From: Litoditis marina
Taxonomy: Eukaryota > Nematoda > Chromadorea > Rhabditida > Rhabditidae
NCBI GenBank assembly: GCA_964036275.1
Contig: OZ038437.1
Location: forward strand, 11,091,960-11,155,959
Length of the DNA: 64,000 nucleotides
Reading direction: 5' to 3'
Position 1 is the stretch's first letter; the number at the start of each line of letters is the position of its first letter. Position numbers and translations under genes: made by a program. Positions 35,725 to 60,794 of the stretch are shown piece by piece. The notes under the pieces were generated by a model that was not told the DNA's origin, searched no databases, and was given only the letters and a program-made list of their open reading frames with translations.

Positions 35725-37082
35725 TCACCTTACTATATATAATCGTAGATGGGGTAACGCACTTTTTTTTGCCTTTGATTTCCTTCAAATTCTCATCATA
35801 GATGCTACCCAACATGTCCACGTACAAAACGTGAAAGGGCAGAAAAAATATTGATCCATTGATTTTTGGTGAACAAAAATATGAAAAAAACGATGACGTC
35901 ATCGATTTCATTGTGAGCGATTGGCTGAATGAAATCGCATCAAATTTTGATAACATAAATGAACAACAATAGTGAACAACATATCTCGACTAGAAACCCT
36001 CAACATCATTTATCGATTGGTGGCAATGGTTTCAAAAACATTTAGAATTGATAGTAACGCACTTTTTTTTCTCGATGATTTCCTTCAAACTTTGCATGTG
36101 GATGCTGCCTAACATAAAAACCAGATGGAAACTGACAGATAGTGGAAAAGTTGATTTATTGATTTTTGGCGAACGATAATGTGAAAAAACGATGACGTCA
36201 TCGATTTCGTTCTGAGCGAGTGGCTGAATGGAATTCGCCTAAAACTTGATAACATAAATGAACAACAACGATACAACGTATGTGTTCATGAAAACTTGAT
36301 ACTACCATTTATCGATTGATGACGACGGTTTCAAAAAAATTTAGAAGTCAAAACAAGGAAGTCGGCCGGTTGCAACTTTCAGAACAAATCGTCAATTAGT
36401 AAAAACATCCCCTTAGTGAGCAATGCTCAGAACTTGGTGCAAACCTTGCGAGCCTAAGTTAGTTAAAAAAATTTCGTCAATTTTGACGTTTTTTGGCTGT
36501 TTTTCCAGCATAAAACCAGAACTAATGTAACAGTGGTCATTGGATCCATAGTATGGGTTCGCCAACTAGAAACAACACTTTTGTTAATAGTTGGTAAAAA
36601 ATAATATTCATTCGTTTTTGATCTTTGACCTTGCCTAAGGAAGGTCAAAAATTCAAACATGATCGAATTTTTTTTGCTTCCGACCTTTTCAAGACAAGCA
36701 GTAGTCATGATTTATCGTGGAAAAATTTCAAAACAATATCAATCCATTCGCGAGTTATCAGGGTTTCAATTAAAACCCGTACTATGTACGGCGCACCTAG
36801 ACCTCCATTTAAGCTATATTGCAGCTAACTTTCTGAGGTTCACTACGGCTCTCTAAATGATCGTGAAGGTCTGAAACTTTCAGGATATGATAAGAAGAGT
36901 GTCATTGATGATCTACCGAAAAATCAAAGACCAAAGATCAAAAATCAAAAAGTTCGTATTTGATCTCAGAAATAGTGAAAACTATGAGATAACTTCCACA
37001 GACCGAGAAGCAATCAAGAGGGGGGTCTGGGGGTCCACCCCCAGCTAGCGGGGCGCGCGGCGGGAGCCGCGCGACCGGCTAG
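35725..37082 (+). mobile_element. Helitron-like element, unit 4 (most complete, 1358 bp)
   Basis: Starts TCACCTTACTATATATAATC and ends CCGGCTAG at 37082. It has two related internal halves, each with ACGATGACGTCATCGAT, ATAACATAAATGAACAACAA and ACCATTTATCGATTG, then a unique AT-rich part with TACTATGTACGGCGCACCTA, then the GC hairpin end. It has no coding capacity. Confidence 0.85.
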
Positions 37083-38121
37083 TCACCTTGTACTACATAA
37101 AGGTGGATCACGCACTTTTTTTTGCTTTTGATTTCCTTAAAAATTTGGCCATGCATGCTGCCTACTAAGACAACCTGCTACATACAGACGGATAGCGAAA
37201 TTATTGATTTATTGATTTTTGGCAAACAATAATATGGAAAAACGATGACGTCATCGTTTTCATAGAGAGCGATTGGCTGAATGAAACTCGACATAACTTT
37301 GTCAACATAAATGAACGGCAATGATAAACAACATGTTATGACGAAAAACCTACAGTACCATTTATCGATTAGTGGCGAGAGTTTGAAAAAAATTTAGAAC
37401 TCAAAACAAGGAAATCGGCCTGTTGCAACTTTCAGAAAAAGTTGTCAATTGGTAGAATGATCCACTTGGTAAGCTGAGTTCAAAACTAGGTGCAAAGTTT
37501 GCGAGCCTACATCGGTTGATTTTTTATTCGCGTTTTTACACTTTTTCATATAACACCGGAAGAAAAAGAGAAGTGATGTTAGAACTCACAGTATGAGTTT
37601 ATCTACTCGAGCCAATACTTTTAATAATTTTCACTAAAAATAATATCGATGCGTTTTTGACTTATGACCTCGCCTATGTAAGGTCAAAAATTCAAACTTT
37701 TCCAAAACTGATGTTCTACAGAGCAAATGAGAACGCGCAGTAGTGATCAACTTTCCCGCAAAAATTATGGAAAAATATTCATCCATTCACGAGTTATAAC
37801 GTTTTTGGTCGAAACCCATACTATGTACGGCGCACCTAGACCTCCATTTAAGCTATATTGCAGCTAACTTTCTGAGATTCACTACGGCTCTCTAAATGGT
37901 CGTGAAGATCTGAAACTTTCAGGATATGATAAGAAGAGTGTCATTGATGATCTACCAAAAAACCGAAGACCAAAGATTAAAAATCAAAAAGTTCGTATTT
38001 GATCTCAGAAATAGTGAAAACTATGAGATAACTTCCACAGACCGAGAAGCAATTAAGAGGGGGGTCTGGGGGTCCACCCCCAGCTAGCGGGGCGCGCGGC
38101 GGGAGCCGCGCGACCGGCTAG
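37083..38121 (+). mobile_element. Helitron-like element, unit 5 (1039 bp, diverged)
   Basis: Starts TCACCTTGTACTACATAAAGG after the CTAG of unit 4. Only one of the two internal halves remains, and the middle (about 37440-37800) is diverged. The last ~320 bases match the other units closely. It ends CTAG at 38121 followed by T and non-array DNA. Confidence 0.8.
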
Positions 38122-38722
38122 TCAGTTTAAATAATGAAAGGTATCAATCAGTTTCTCTCGAGCAGATCTTTCATATAAACTTTCCTTTCTGTCCCCCTTT
38201 AAGAGCAAGATAGAGAGCATGAGAAACAACGAGAGAGGGAAAGAGAGATAGTACCATCCCTTTTACAGTACAATTATACTCTGTTTCACGAATCGATGTC
38301 CTTCTACAGTAATCTTTCTAACATTCATGACGTTTTTTCTGATGAAAACATCATTATTTTGCTTTCAAACTTCGTTCGTAGTGGTGAACGCGCGAAAAAC
38401 ACTAAAAAACAAATGGAAAAGTTCCAACAACGCCAATTTACCAAACTTTGACCATGAAGTTCAATCAGATTACTGTAGAGGGCTACAAGTGAGTCGAACA
38501 AACTATACCTCACATAAATGCATTGTGAAAAGTAACCAATTTTGAAAAATTCAAAACTCACTCTGTAAAAGTACCACCTCGAGAGTAGCTCAATTTTTTA
38601 TATGAAGGTTTATTTATTAATTGAAATAATTAAAACATTAATTTTGTATTATGAAAATTAACACTCCGAGAATACGTCAATTTTAACATGAGGATAGTTT
38701 ATTAATTGAATTTATCAAAACA
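38122..38722. other. non-coding flank of the Helitron array
   Basis: No gene. CAGTTTCTCTCGAGCAG-TCTTTCATAT...CTTTCC-TTCTGTCCCCCTTT at about 38149-38200 is repeated near 52729-52780, so part of this flank is a dispersed repeat. Confidence 0.5.
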
Positions 38723-38728
38723 TTTATT
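38723..38728 (-). terminator. polyadenylation signal of the vWA-CTLD lectin gene
   Basis: AATAAA on the minus strand, about 22 bases past the TGA stop. Confidence 0.55.
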
Positions 38729-38750
38729 TTGTATTGATTCTACAAAAGTA

Positions 38751-53418
<14,668 letters not shown>

Positions 53419-53894
53419 CTCCCAGCAAAACTACCAACAAGAAGTGCACTATTGTCAGCCCCGCCACTCTTATCTATGGACGCCCAGATGATTATAAACT
53501 TCACATTTACTGTCAAACGGCAGATTGGAAATGTTTTATAGAAACTAAATATGAATAACACATAAACTTGTGATCACAATGTTTTTAAACAACCCGGCCT
53601 CTGAATAAATCAGTTAATACAACAGGTTTTTATTTTTTGTCAGTATTTCTTAGTTTTCGATAGAAACAAAAACATATCTATTTATGTCTGAAATTGGTCA
53701 CACACAGTTGTTCAAATATTGTGTCACAAAATTAGCCAGTGCATACTATTTGAATCAAACGTCTACAACGATCAGCACACGCGTGGTTTACAAACGCAAC
53801 GTAATTAGCGATGTCTTAGTCGTAATATGTCAATGCGCAATAATTGTAATCGTCATTTAATCCATGTTCTTCATTTTTGTTGTCTTTTTTTCAG

Positions 53895-53977
53895 CTCGAC
53901 CTGAAAACTGGTGGTCTTGGACCCGGAGCGCAGAGCATTTTGTAGATCCCGAACAGTTTGTAGAATCCATACACTGA
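53895..53977 (+). CDS. possible orphan plus-strand terminal exon
   Basis: After a strong TTTTTTTCAG acceptor comes a short frame with RPENWWSWTRSAEHFVDPEQ, a TGA, and AATAAA at 54021-54026. No partner exon was found upstream on this strand, and it lies between two minus-strand genes. It may be a relic or chance. Confidence 0.25.
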
Positions 53978-54431
53978 TGTATACATATTTTTATTACTAA
54001 CAAAATACCCAAAAAACAATAATAAAGCCACATATAGCGGATTATACGAAAACATTCCAGCGGATCAAGTTGTGTTTTATAGTGGAGTTTTATATTAACA
54101 CCTACTTATCACCGAAATTTCAAGAGCAGCTATGACCGCAAAATGGCAAAATGAGAACAGCTTCGAGAAACATTGCGATGTTATAATTCAAAATTACGAT
54201 TTGGTCCATGGTGGTTAATCGACGAAAAACTTTTCTCTGAATTCATCAGGACTGAAAATAAATAAGAATCCTCTAGCCCGCTTACTCCATTTAGGGTAAG
54301 TCAGTATAAAATCACACAAATTATGTGTATCTATTGAAACAAAACGTGAATATTACGTGAACATGACGTCATGATCATGTGAAGGTTGCATCAATAACAC
54401 GTGAACCACAACAACTTCTTGTGCCACTTTA

Positions 54432-57400
54432 CTATGGACAGTTGCAACCGACAGGTGGATGGAGAACATCTTGGCGGCAAACTGAGGAAGAACCCTCCTG
54501 GTAGCCGTCACAACATGCAGCTGCGGGAGGGGCGCACGTGGGAGGATTTTCGCACGTTCTATTTTCAAACAGCGGTCTGAAACCAAAGAATTGAATGGTG
54601 TGCGTGTGATAAGAGAGAAGAAGGGAGGTGAGAATGTGGAAAAAGTGAGAAAGAGCCGGCCGGCCTAGACTATAGTTTGCACATTTCCCAACTGCACTTG
54701 GGCAGCTTGCCAATGAAACTTTTTTGAACATGTTTAAATACTTCAAAACAATAGAAATTTATGTGAAGGATTTTATCCCTTACTTATAGTTCGTACTCAG
54801 GAAAACTTTCTGTAAAATATATGTTTTCTCTAAATAACAGTCTTCCAAAGTTTTTGGCACGCTGCCAACGAGTCCAGTTGGAAAATGTGAGCACTAAATC
54901 AGATTTTTTTATTGATCTCTCTTGTCCCTTCTCCTAAAAATACTCACCCATACTCTGGCAGATAGTGTTCAGGTGGGGTGAAGGTGCGAGTTCTGATCTC
55001 ATCTCCTCGGCAGTCTCCACCACATTCCGTACAGACACCCCACGCGGACCAGAATGAGAGGTGGTTCTCGTTATAACAATCGCATCCGTCGATGTCGATG
55101 GCAGAATCTCTGACGCAAGTTGTAGACGTGTTCTTGTAGCCGTAGCAACATGCAAACTCAGGAGAGGGGCAGGTTGGGGAAGAGGTACATTCTCTCTGCT
55201 ATTCCAGCGCACTGAAAGAACGACGATAAACGTGTTTGAAACGAACAAATGTAAAGGTAATGAAAGCGAGATAGAGAGAAAAATACTGTACTCTCTTGTA
55301 AGTGTTTCGATTCAATCCGTCTATTTCATGCCACCCTTCATTTGCGTTACAAATTCATTATTCAAAATAGAAGGAATAACCCCTGGAAGCACTTGTCAAT
55401 CCAGACTCAAGACTAGATGAGAAAGATATAGTAATGTTTATTCCTTCAAATTTGTACACATTCGAAACAAGTTTCAAGATATTGGGAATAAACTGAGTCC
55501 TTATAAGGACATATTTGTCCGCCAGTCTGAAACTGAGCACGGTTTTAACCGCCTTTTTTTGTTTTCAATAACCTACCCATACTCTGGCAGATGGTGTTCA
55601 GGTGGAGTGAACGTGCGAGTTCTGGTTTCGTTTCCTCTGCAAGCCCCACCACATTTCGAACAAATACCCCAATCGGACCAGGGTGATAGGTGTCCCTCGT
55701 CATAACAGTCGCATGCGTCAATGTCAATGGCAGGGTCTCTGACGCAGGTCGTGGACGTGTTTTGGTAGCCGTAGCAACATGCAAACCAAGGAAATGGACA
55801 CGTTGGGGGAGAGGTACAGTTTCTCTGCTCCTCCAGCACTCTGAAACAGAAAAATGAGTTTCTATCCCACAGGATTCTGTGCCCGATTTGGTTTATGCTG
55901 TTTCCACTTCAATTATGGCAGGGTTTTTACTGCTGCAACAGCATGCGAGCAACCGAAATCTCCAGGAAACAAGTGATTTTAGCAAAAACATCTTAGACAT
56001 TTCGAAGTCAGTTGGTCAGACCCTTGTACCGGTTTTGAGGTGAGAGTGAACAGGTCAAACACACGCAGAGACACAGATGTCTCATTGACCGCTGCGCTTT
56101 CTCGTGTTCTGTATCATGTCATTTATAAACCCTGCTCAGGTTTGCTAGCACATACTGACGAGTTGATAGTTGATAGCAACCCGACTTTCCTCATTCTCAC
56201 ACTGTGGTGCCAAATTTATAAGTAATTGTCTTTCGGTGGAATTGAACCTGCAAGGAAAATATTCGTAGCTTGGCGCTAACCAAACTGCGCTAAGACAGCA
56301 CATAACAGGCAGTGTTTGAAATCGTGTACGAACACCGCGGAAATTGGAATATACCGTACCCTCCCGCATTTTCGTTGACGACGACTATACTTCGCTGGTC
56401 ATACACATCGACAGGGATACTACCCGTGCAAAAAATTCGAGCAAGACGAGAGGGGATGAGATAAAGGTGTCTGGCTGGTAGCATACGCACACTGTATAGG
56501 TTTGTGAGCAGATTTCTAGTTTTGCGAGTCGGTTTTTATCTCTATCATGTTGAATAGATAAAAAATCATACAAAAAAGTAGAGTTGATGGGAACAGGGAT
56601 GTAAAGGGGCGCTGGGATACTTATGCACAAACTCGCGGTTAGTATCCGACTGTCTGCGTATCACTGAACCAGGCTATCTCCCATTTGTTTAGAGGACACG
56701 ACTAAGATTTCATATAGTACTCTACTTGTTCTTTTCTGCGTCACTATAGTTTTTTTCCTTTTCTCTCGTTGTTTCTCTCTTCCTCCCAAACTCTCTCTCG
56801 TCTTCCCTACCCAATCGTTGGCTCATATGGATCCGTTGAAATCCATTCACGGGTTCTGTTCTCGATTCCTCTGCAGTCTCCACCACACATGGAACAATCA
56901 CTCCACTCCGTCCAGGTCGAAAAGGCTTTCTGGAACATTTATTATATTAGTGATCGAACCTACGTTGTAGTTTGATCTATAAACACTCTGTGAAGTTGTT
57001 GACCGTAAACTCGATCAAACTACCATTTATTGAGCTTAGACTCCATTCCGTCGAGCTAGAGAAGGCGTTCGGAAAATATCTTCAATAGAGATTGATCGAA
57101 TGTTTGTTGTGGTTTTGTTAAAATACACTTTGTTTCTATTATTAATCGAAAAGTGGATAAAACTACAATTAAAGAAGGACGATTATGTGATCCAATCGCA
57201 ACGCTTCAGTCCTTCAAACCGCAATACATTTTTCAACTTGCAGTTTAAAGGACCGATGTCACGGGATTGGTCCACACAATCGTCCTTCTTTAATGGAGCA
57301 TGAATTTTATTCAGCCCAGGTTGAGAAGGCTCCCTGGGAGTCATTTCTTTCAAAGAGATTGATCGAATCTTTGTTGTAGTTTGATCTATGTACATTTTGT

Positions 57401-58899
57401 GACGTATTAATGTTGACCCGCTATCTGATCAAACTAGAACTAATGCAAGATGGACTACATTTAGTCCAGGTTGAGAGAGCTTCCTGTAAAGCATTTCCTC
57501 TAGAGATACAAAGTCTTTCTATTTATTCATCGCAGGGTTGAAGACTTGTAGAATTCTGCCACGGATTTTGTGGAAATATTGATTTTGAATTATATCATTA
57601 CACAGTTCATATTGAAATTGACGTTTCAAGTAGGAAGTTTACTGAGGAAGAAAGAAAAAAGAGAGAGGATGAGAGGAAGAGATAGATAGAGAGAAAGCAA
57701 GTGAGAGAGAGGATAATAACATATGAATGATGAAAAGGATAGAAGAGAGAGCTAGAAAAGGACAACATACCCGTCTGCTGCATGTTTGGCACACATCTTC
57801 CGTCTCTCGAACGTAGACCGTTACGTTTCCCGGTTCAACGTATTCCTTCTCAGAGAAGTAGCATTCCAACGTGTCATTATTGTGAGTGAAGCTCTACAAA
57901 GGCCGAACTTCGGAACATACATCACTAAATTAAATCATCCTCTGAACGGCTTCTAACCGGGGTGAATTTCTCGTAGCCCTTTACTAGTAACTTGTTAGCA
58001 ATTAGCTGAATCGCTATCTAAGTGAACTTCTACCTATAAAACATAACTAGTGGCGATTTGATAGAGAGTAACTATTATCTAACTTTTCATGAAATTCCGA
58101 GTAGTTTATTTAAATGCCATGATCGGAGAGTGATCGAGAGCTCTGCACCTGTGACACGATCCAAAACAGTGAATGGAAAACTCGAAACTACGAACTTTTC
58201 CCCGGAAAATTCAATGACGGAAAAGTTGAAACAGCAAGACCAACTGCCTTCTCATAGCAACTAATTTCCTTAATTCATAATTTCATGTTGTTCATACAAT
58301 AACATATTTTCATAATAACATCCAAAAGTCTTAATGACAACATACATTATCGTTTTGAATAAGTATACCACTACAATTCCGATAGTTTATGAGTCTCTAT
58401 TGTTTCGACAAAATCTCATAGAGCATCGAGATCAAACTAAGAAACGATGCAATGTTCAAAAACTGATAATTTCTTTTCTTTATGATTAATGATGTTTTCA
58501 CCTTACCCGAGTCGTTTTGTTATACGCTCGTTGACAGGCGGCGTAGCAATCCCCACTATAGTTCATGAGATCATCTCATGAGCTATTGGTACGAGTTTCG
58601 CATGAGATTCTATTGATTGCTATGCTACAACATTAAGCGTTCACGAGTAGCTCATGAGGTAACTCATGAGAAACTCATATGAACTTCTCATGAGGTTGGG
58701 CGGTTTGCTACGCCGCCAGATATCCGAAACTGACCTGCCAGTTTGGTTTACCGGCGAATGACATCACACACTCGTCCCAAGTAGAAACGGATTGTTTCGA
58801 AATCGGCGGAATGAGTGCACCTTTGCCACAATAGGTAGCTAGCAGTCGGTCAACGGAATTACAGTAATCTAAGTAGAGCAACAGCAGCAGCAGTCGCAT
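54432..58899 (-). CDS. secreted TSP1-repeat protein (one exon has an in-frame TAG)
   Basis: Minus-strand exons: 58735-58899, 57771-57893, 56811-56929, 55577-55840, 54948-55211 and 54432-54576; phases all join (about 359 codons if the TAG is read through). Exon 1 encodes signal peptide MRLLLLLLYLDYCNSVDR and a Cys-containing region. Exon 3 encodes a TSP1-like unit (WTEWSDCSMCGGDCRG). Exons 4 and 5 are 264-base duplicates, each with a cysteine module (CCYGY...CVRD...IDIDxCDC) plus a TSP1-like unit (WSDWGICSKCGGACRG; WSAWGVCTECGGDCRG). Exon 6 is a truncated third module that ends in TAG. TSP1 repeats typically mediate matrix or receptor binding; the role here is unknown. Exon 5 has TAG at 55199-55201 where exon 4 has GAG. 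The exon is frame-neutral (88 codons), so skipping would restore the frame. Confidence 0.75.
54682..54888. repeat. MITE family B, copy 4 (diverged)
   Basis: Ends CATTTCCCAACTGCACTTGG and CCAGTTGGAAAATG with GGCAGCTTGCCAA / TTGGCACGCTGCCAA hairpins, inside the last intron of the TSP1 gene. Confidence 0.65.
56201..56389 (-). repeat. tRNA-Arg-like SINE/MITE, copy 11
   Basis: Minus-strand copy in a TSP1-gene intron; the A and B boxes carry several changes. Confidence 0.75.
57038..57483 (-). pseudogene. three partial copies of the TSP1 exon 5' edge
   Basis: The start of the true exon (56811-56929) recurs at 57038-57070, 57306-57333 and 57452-57483, each encoding a worn (A)FSTWTEW-like start. The second and third keep a CAG acceptor; the first has CCG there. 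Intron sequence with TTGTAGTTTGATCT...GATCAAACTA is duplicated with each copy. A TTAA-type MITE later landed between the first and second copies. Confidence 0.8.
57169..57292. repeat. TTAA-flanked MITE family F, copy 2
   Basis: TTAA precedes AGAAGGACGATTATGTG and follows CACACAATCGTCCTTCT. The interior has ACATTTTTCAA...TGCAGTTTAA as in copy 1. It interrupts the TSP1 partial-exon array. Confidence 0.85.
58537..58717. repeat. MITE family C (CTCATGAG-rich), copy 3
   Basis: GGCGGCGTAGCAATCC at the left and TTGCTACGCCGCC at the right; it ends 17 bases before the donor edge of the TSP1 gene's first exon. Confidence 0.9.
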
Positions 58900-58921
58900 T
58901 TTCTGAATTTTCATATCCAAT

Positions 58922-59133
58922 CATTCCCACTGAGACCTCGGCAACGTGCCAACAAAATTTCCAGACGGCTTTTCAACACCTTAATGTTTCTCAAAACACT
59001 CAAATTTTCTCTGAGCCGTAATTGAGCACTGTTGTAGTACGTGGGTGGAAATTCTTTTCGTCAAACATTTTATTTCTACAAATATAATCATTTGAAATTT
59101 CGTTGGCACGCTGCCAAAGTCTCAGTGGGAATG
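58922..59133. repeat. MITE family B, copy 3
   Basis: CATTCCCACTGAGACCTCGG and its inverted partner AGTCTCAGTGGGAATG close the element; GGCAACGTGCCAA / TTGGCACGCTGCCAA lie just inside. It lies between two copies of the signal-peptide exon. Confidence 0.85.
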
Positions 59134-59210
59134 GCGACAACTATATAAGACCGATAATAGAAACAATATAATATCATTTTCGTGCATTTAGAGCAGTAAT
59201 TATTGATGCT

Positions 59211-59251
59211 CAATGATCTGAGTAGAGCAACAGCAGCAGCAACCGCCTTTT
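59211..59251 (-). pseudogene. second copy of the TSP1-gene signal-peptide exon, ATG lost
   Basis: The sequence after the acceptor is AAAAGGCGGTTG where the true exon has AAAATGCGACTG; the CTGCTGCTGTTGCTCTACT stretch is preserved. Without an ATG it cannot start this protein. Confidence 0.8.
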
Positions 59252-59552
59252 CTGTGGAGGAAAACATAATAGTAGTATTATCATGAATAATCATGATAAT
59301 AGAAACTATATCAAATCATTTGCATAAAATTGATGCAGTAATTATACAAAACACGGAGTGTAAGTAGATATTCAAATTACCGAATGTCCTCCCATCTCCC
59401 ATCTTTAAAACATCAACTGGTAAAAAATGTTACCGAATAATTAAACAAAATGATAATGTCAAATACTATTCGTAAATTGACTCAATGTTCAACTTGAATT
59501 CACATCCTGCAGTGCAGACTGTGGAATTTCTCAACTTTGTGTTATTTCACGT

Positions 59553-59763
59553 TTAAAGGAGACCGGAGAGCAACATGGTTTCTCGTGAAGCTGATGTATC
59601 CTACTTTTGATTGGACGCGTTGCGTGTCGCGCGGCATTGTCATTTGAATGTCACGTGGACTGATCAAACTAATATACGAATTATTTGTGCTCTCTGATCT
59701 CAATACAGTTAAAAGCAGCCCGAAACAAAACCTCTGCTCAAGTTGTATTCCGGTCTCCTTTAA
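59553..59763. repeat. TTAA-flanked MITE family E, copy 1
   Basis: TTAA, then AGGAGACCGGAGAGC at the left and TCCGGTCTCCT then TTAA at the right. The interior matches 51875-52084 in inverse orientation. Confidence 0.9.
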
Positions 59764-59863
59764 GTCTTTCATGAGCTCTTCCGTTGTCTTTCTAGTGTTT
59801 GTACATTTGGTGCACTACATTAATTGTTTATGGAAAAGTGCAAAAGTACTCGAGTTAACATAA

Positions 59864-59900
59864 TCTAGGTATATAGGTAGATCAGCAACAGTAGCATTTT
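59864..59900 (-). pseudogene. third copy of the TSP1-gene signal-peptide exon, with ATG
   Basis: TTTTAG|AAAATGCTACTGTTG encodes a start MLLLLIYLYT and then TAG. The acceptor immediately before AAAATG is shared with the true exon (TTCAG|AAAATG) and fits a spliced-leader acceptor. Confidence 0.7.
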
Positions 59901-60794
59901 CTAAAACTGAAATTACGAATTTTCGAAGAGTACGTTAGTTGCTAGGATGTTCTAATTGGTGGATTCGGGCTCTACTTTGTTGTCGCAAAGAATTAAAAGT
60001 GAAATGCAAAAAGCAAAGTATAAATCAGCATCAGGGTTGCAGCCTGCAAGTAATATTCGGATATTTTTGAAAGACAGGTTTTTCGGCGGCATGTGAAAGC
60101 GGACAAATATATGTGTTTTGAAGAGACGCAGGTGAGGGTTAGCAAGCTGGGATGTTTATGAATATATGTCGGGAAATGTTCGTTTTACGGTTTTCTCCAC
60201 GGTTTCTGAGCAAACCTTGCGTATTTTCTGTTTCAACTGTATTTGTTTCGTGAAAATGTTGGGCCCCGAAAGTTAAACTGTTGTGGTTCATAATTTCACA
60301 GAAACGAGAATTCTGAGAGAATTAGTTCATGAATAAGGCTTATCGCCCGCTTATATTCTTCACACCTCGAGAGATAACATTTTAATACATCAACGAAACG
60401 ACAATGTTTCATGTTCCATTTTAAAAATTGAAATTTCCACTTTTCGGACAACTAACTATCATCATAACAACACCTATGTTAAGGTTTTCCTTAAAAAATT
60501 TCCTTTGAAAATCTGATGTTTTATTGTGATTCATTAACGTTTGACAAACTTCTATGTTCTGTTAGACAATGATTCTGAGTTGCATGGTTCAAAAGATCAA
60601 AAAAGAAAACATCGTAAGGGTTGCTTCGCGCCCATTCTTTTTTTGTGCTTTGTTTGTAGTTTGATCGATAAATTTAGTCGTAGTCCAAACGTTTGTTTTC
60701 CAATCAAACTACAAATCTACATGAAACTTCGACTCTCTAACATTGTAGTTTCTCCTACTTTCCTCAACTTGGTTTTATTGACAGTTTTCAAGGA
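59901..60794. other. intergenic region between divergent genes 4 and 5
   Basis: No exon. Near 60105-60170, GTTTTGAAGAGACGCAGGTGAG...GGGATGTTTATGAA recalls a block at 41926-41972. An inverted repeat pair, TTTGTAGTTTGATC near 60652 and ATCAAACTACAAA near 60703, lies just upstream of the start codon. Confidence 0.4.
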
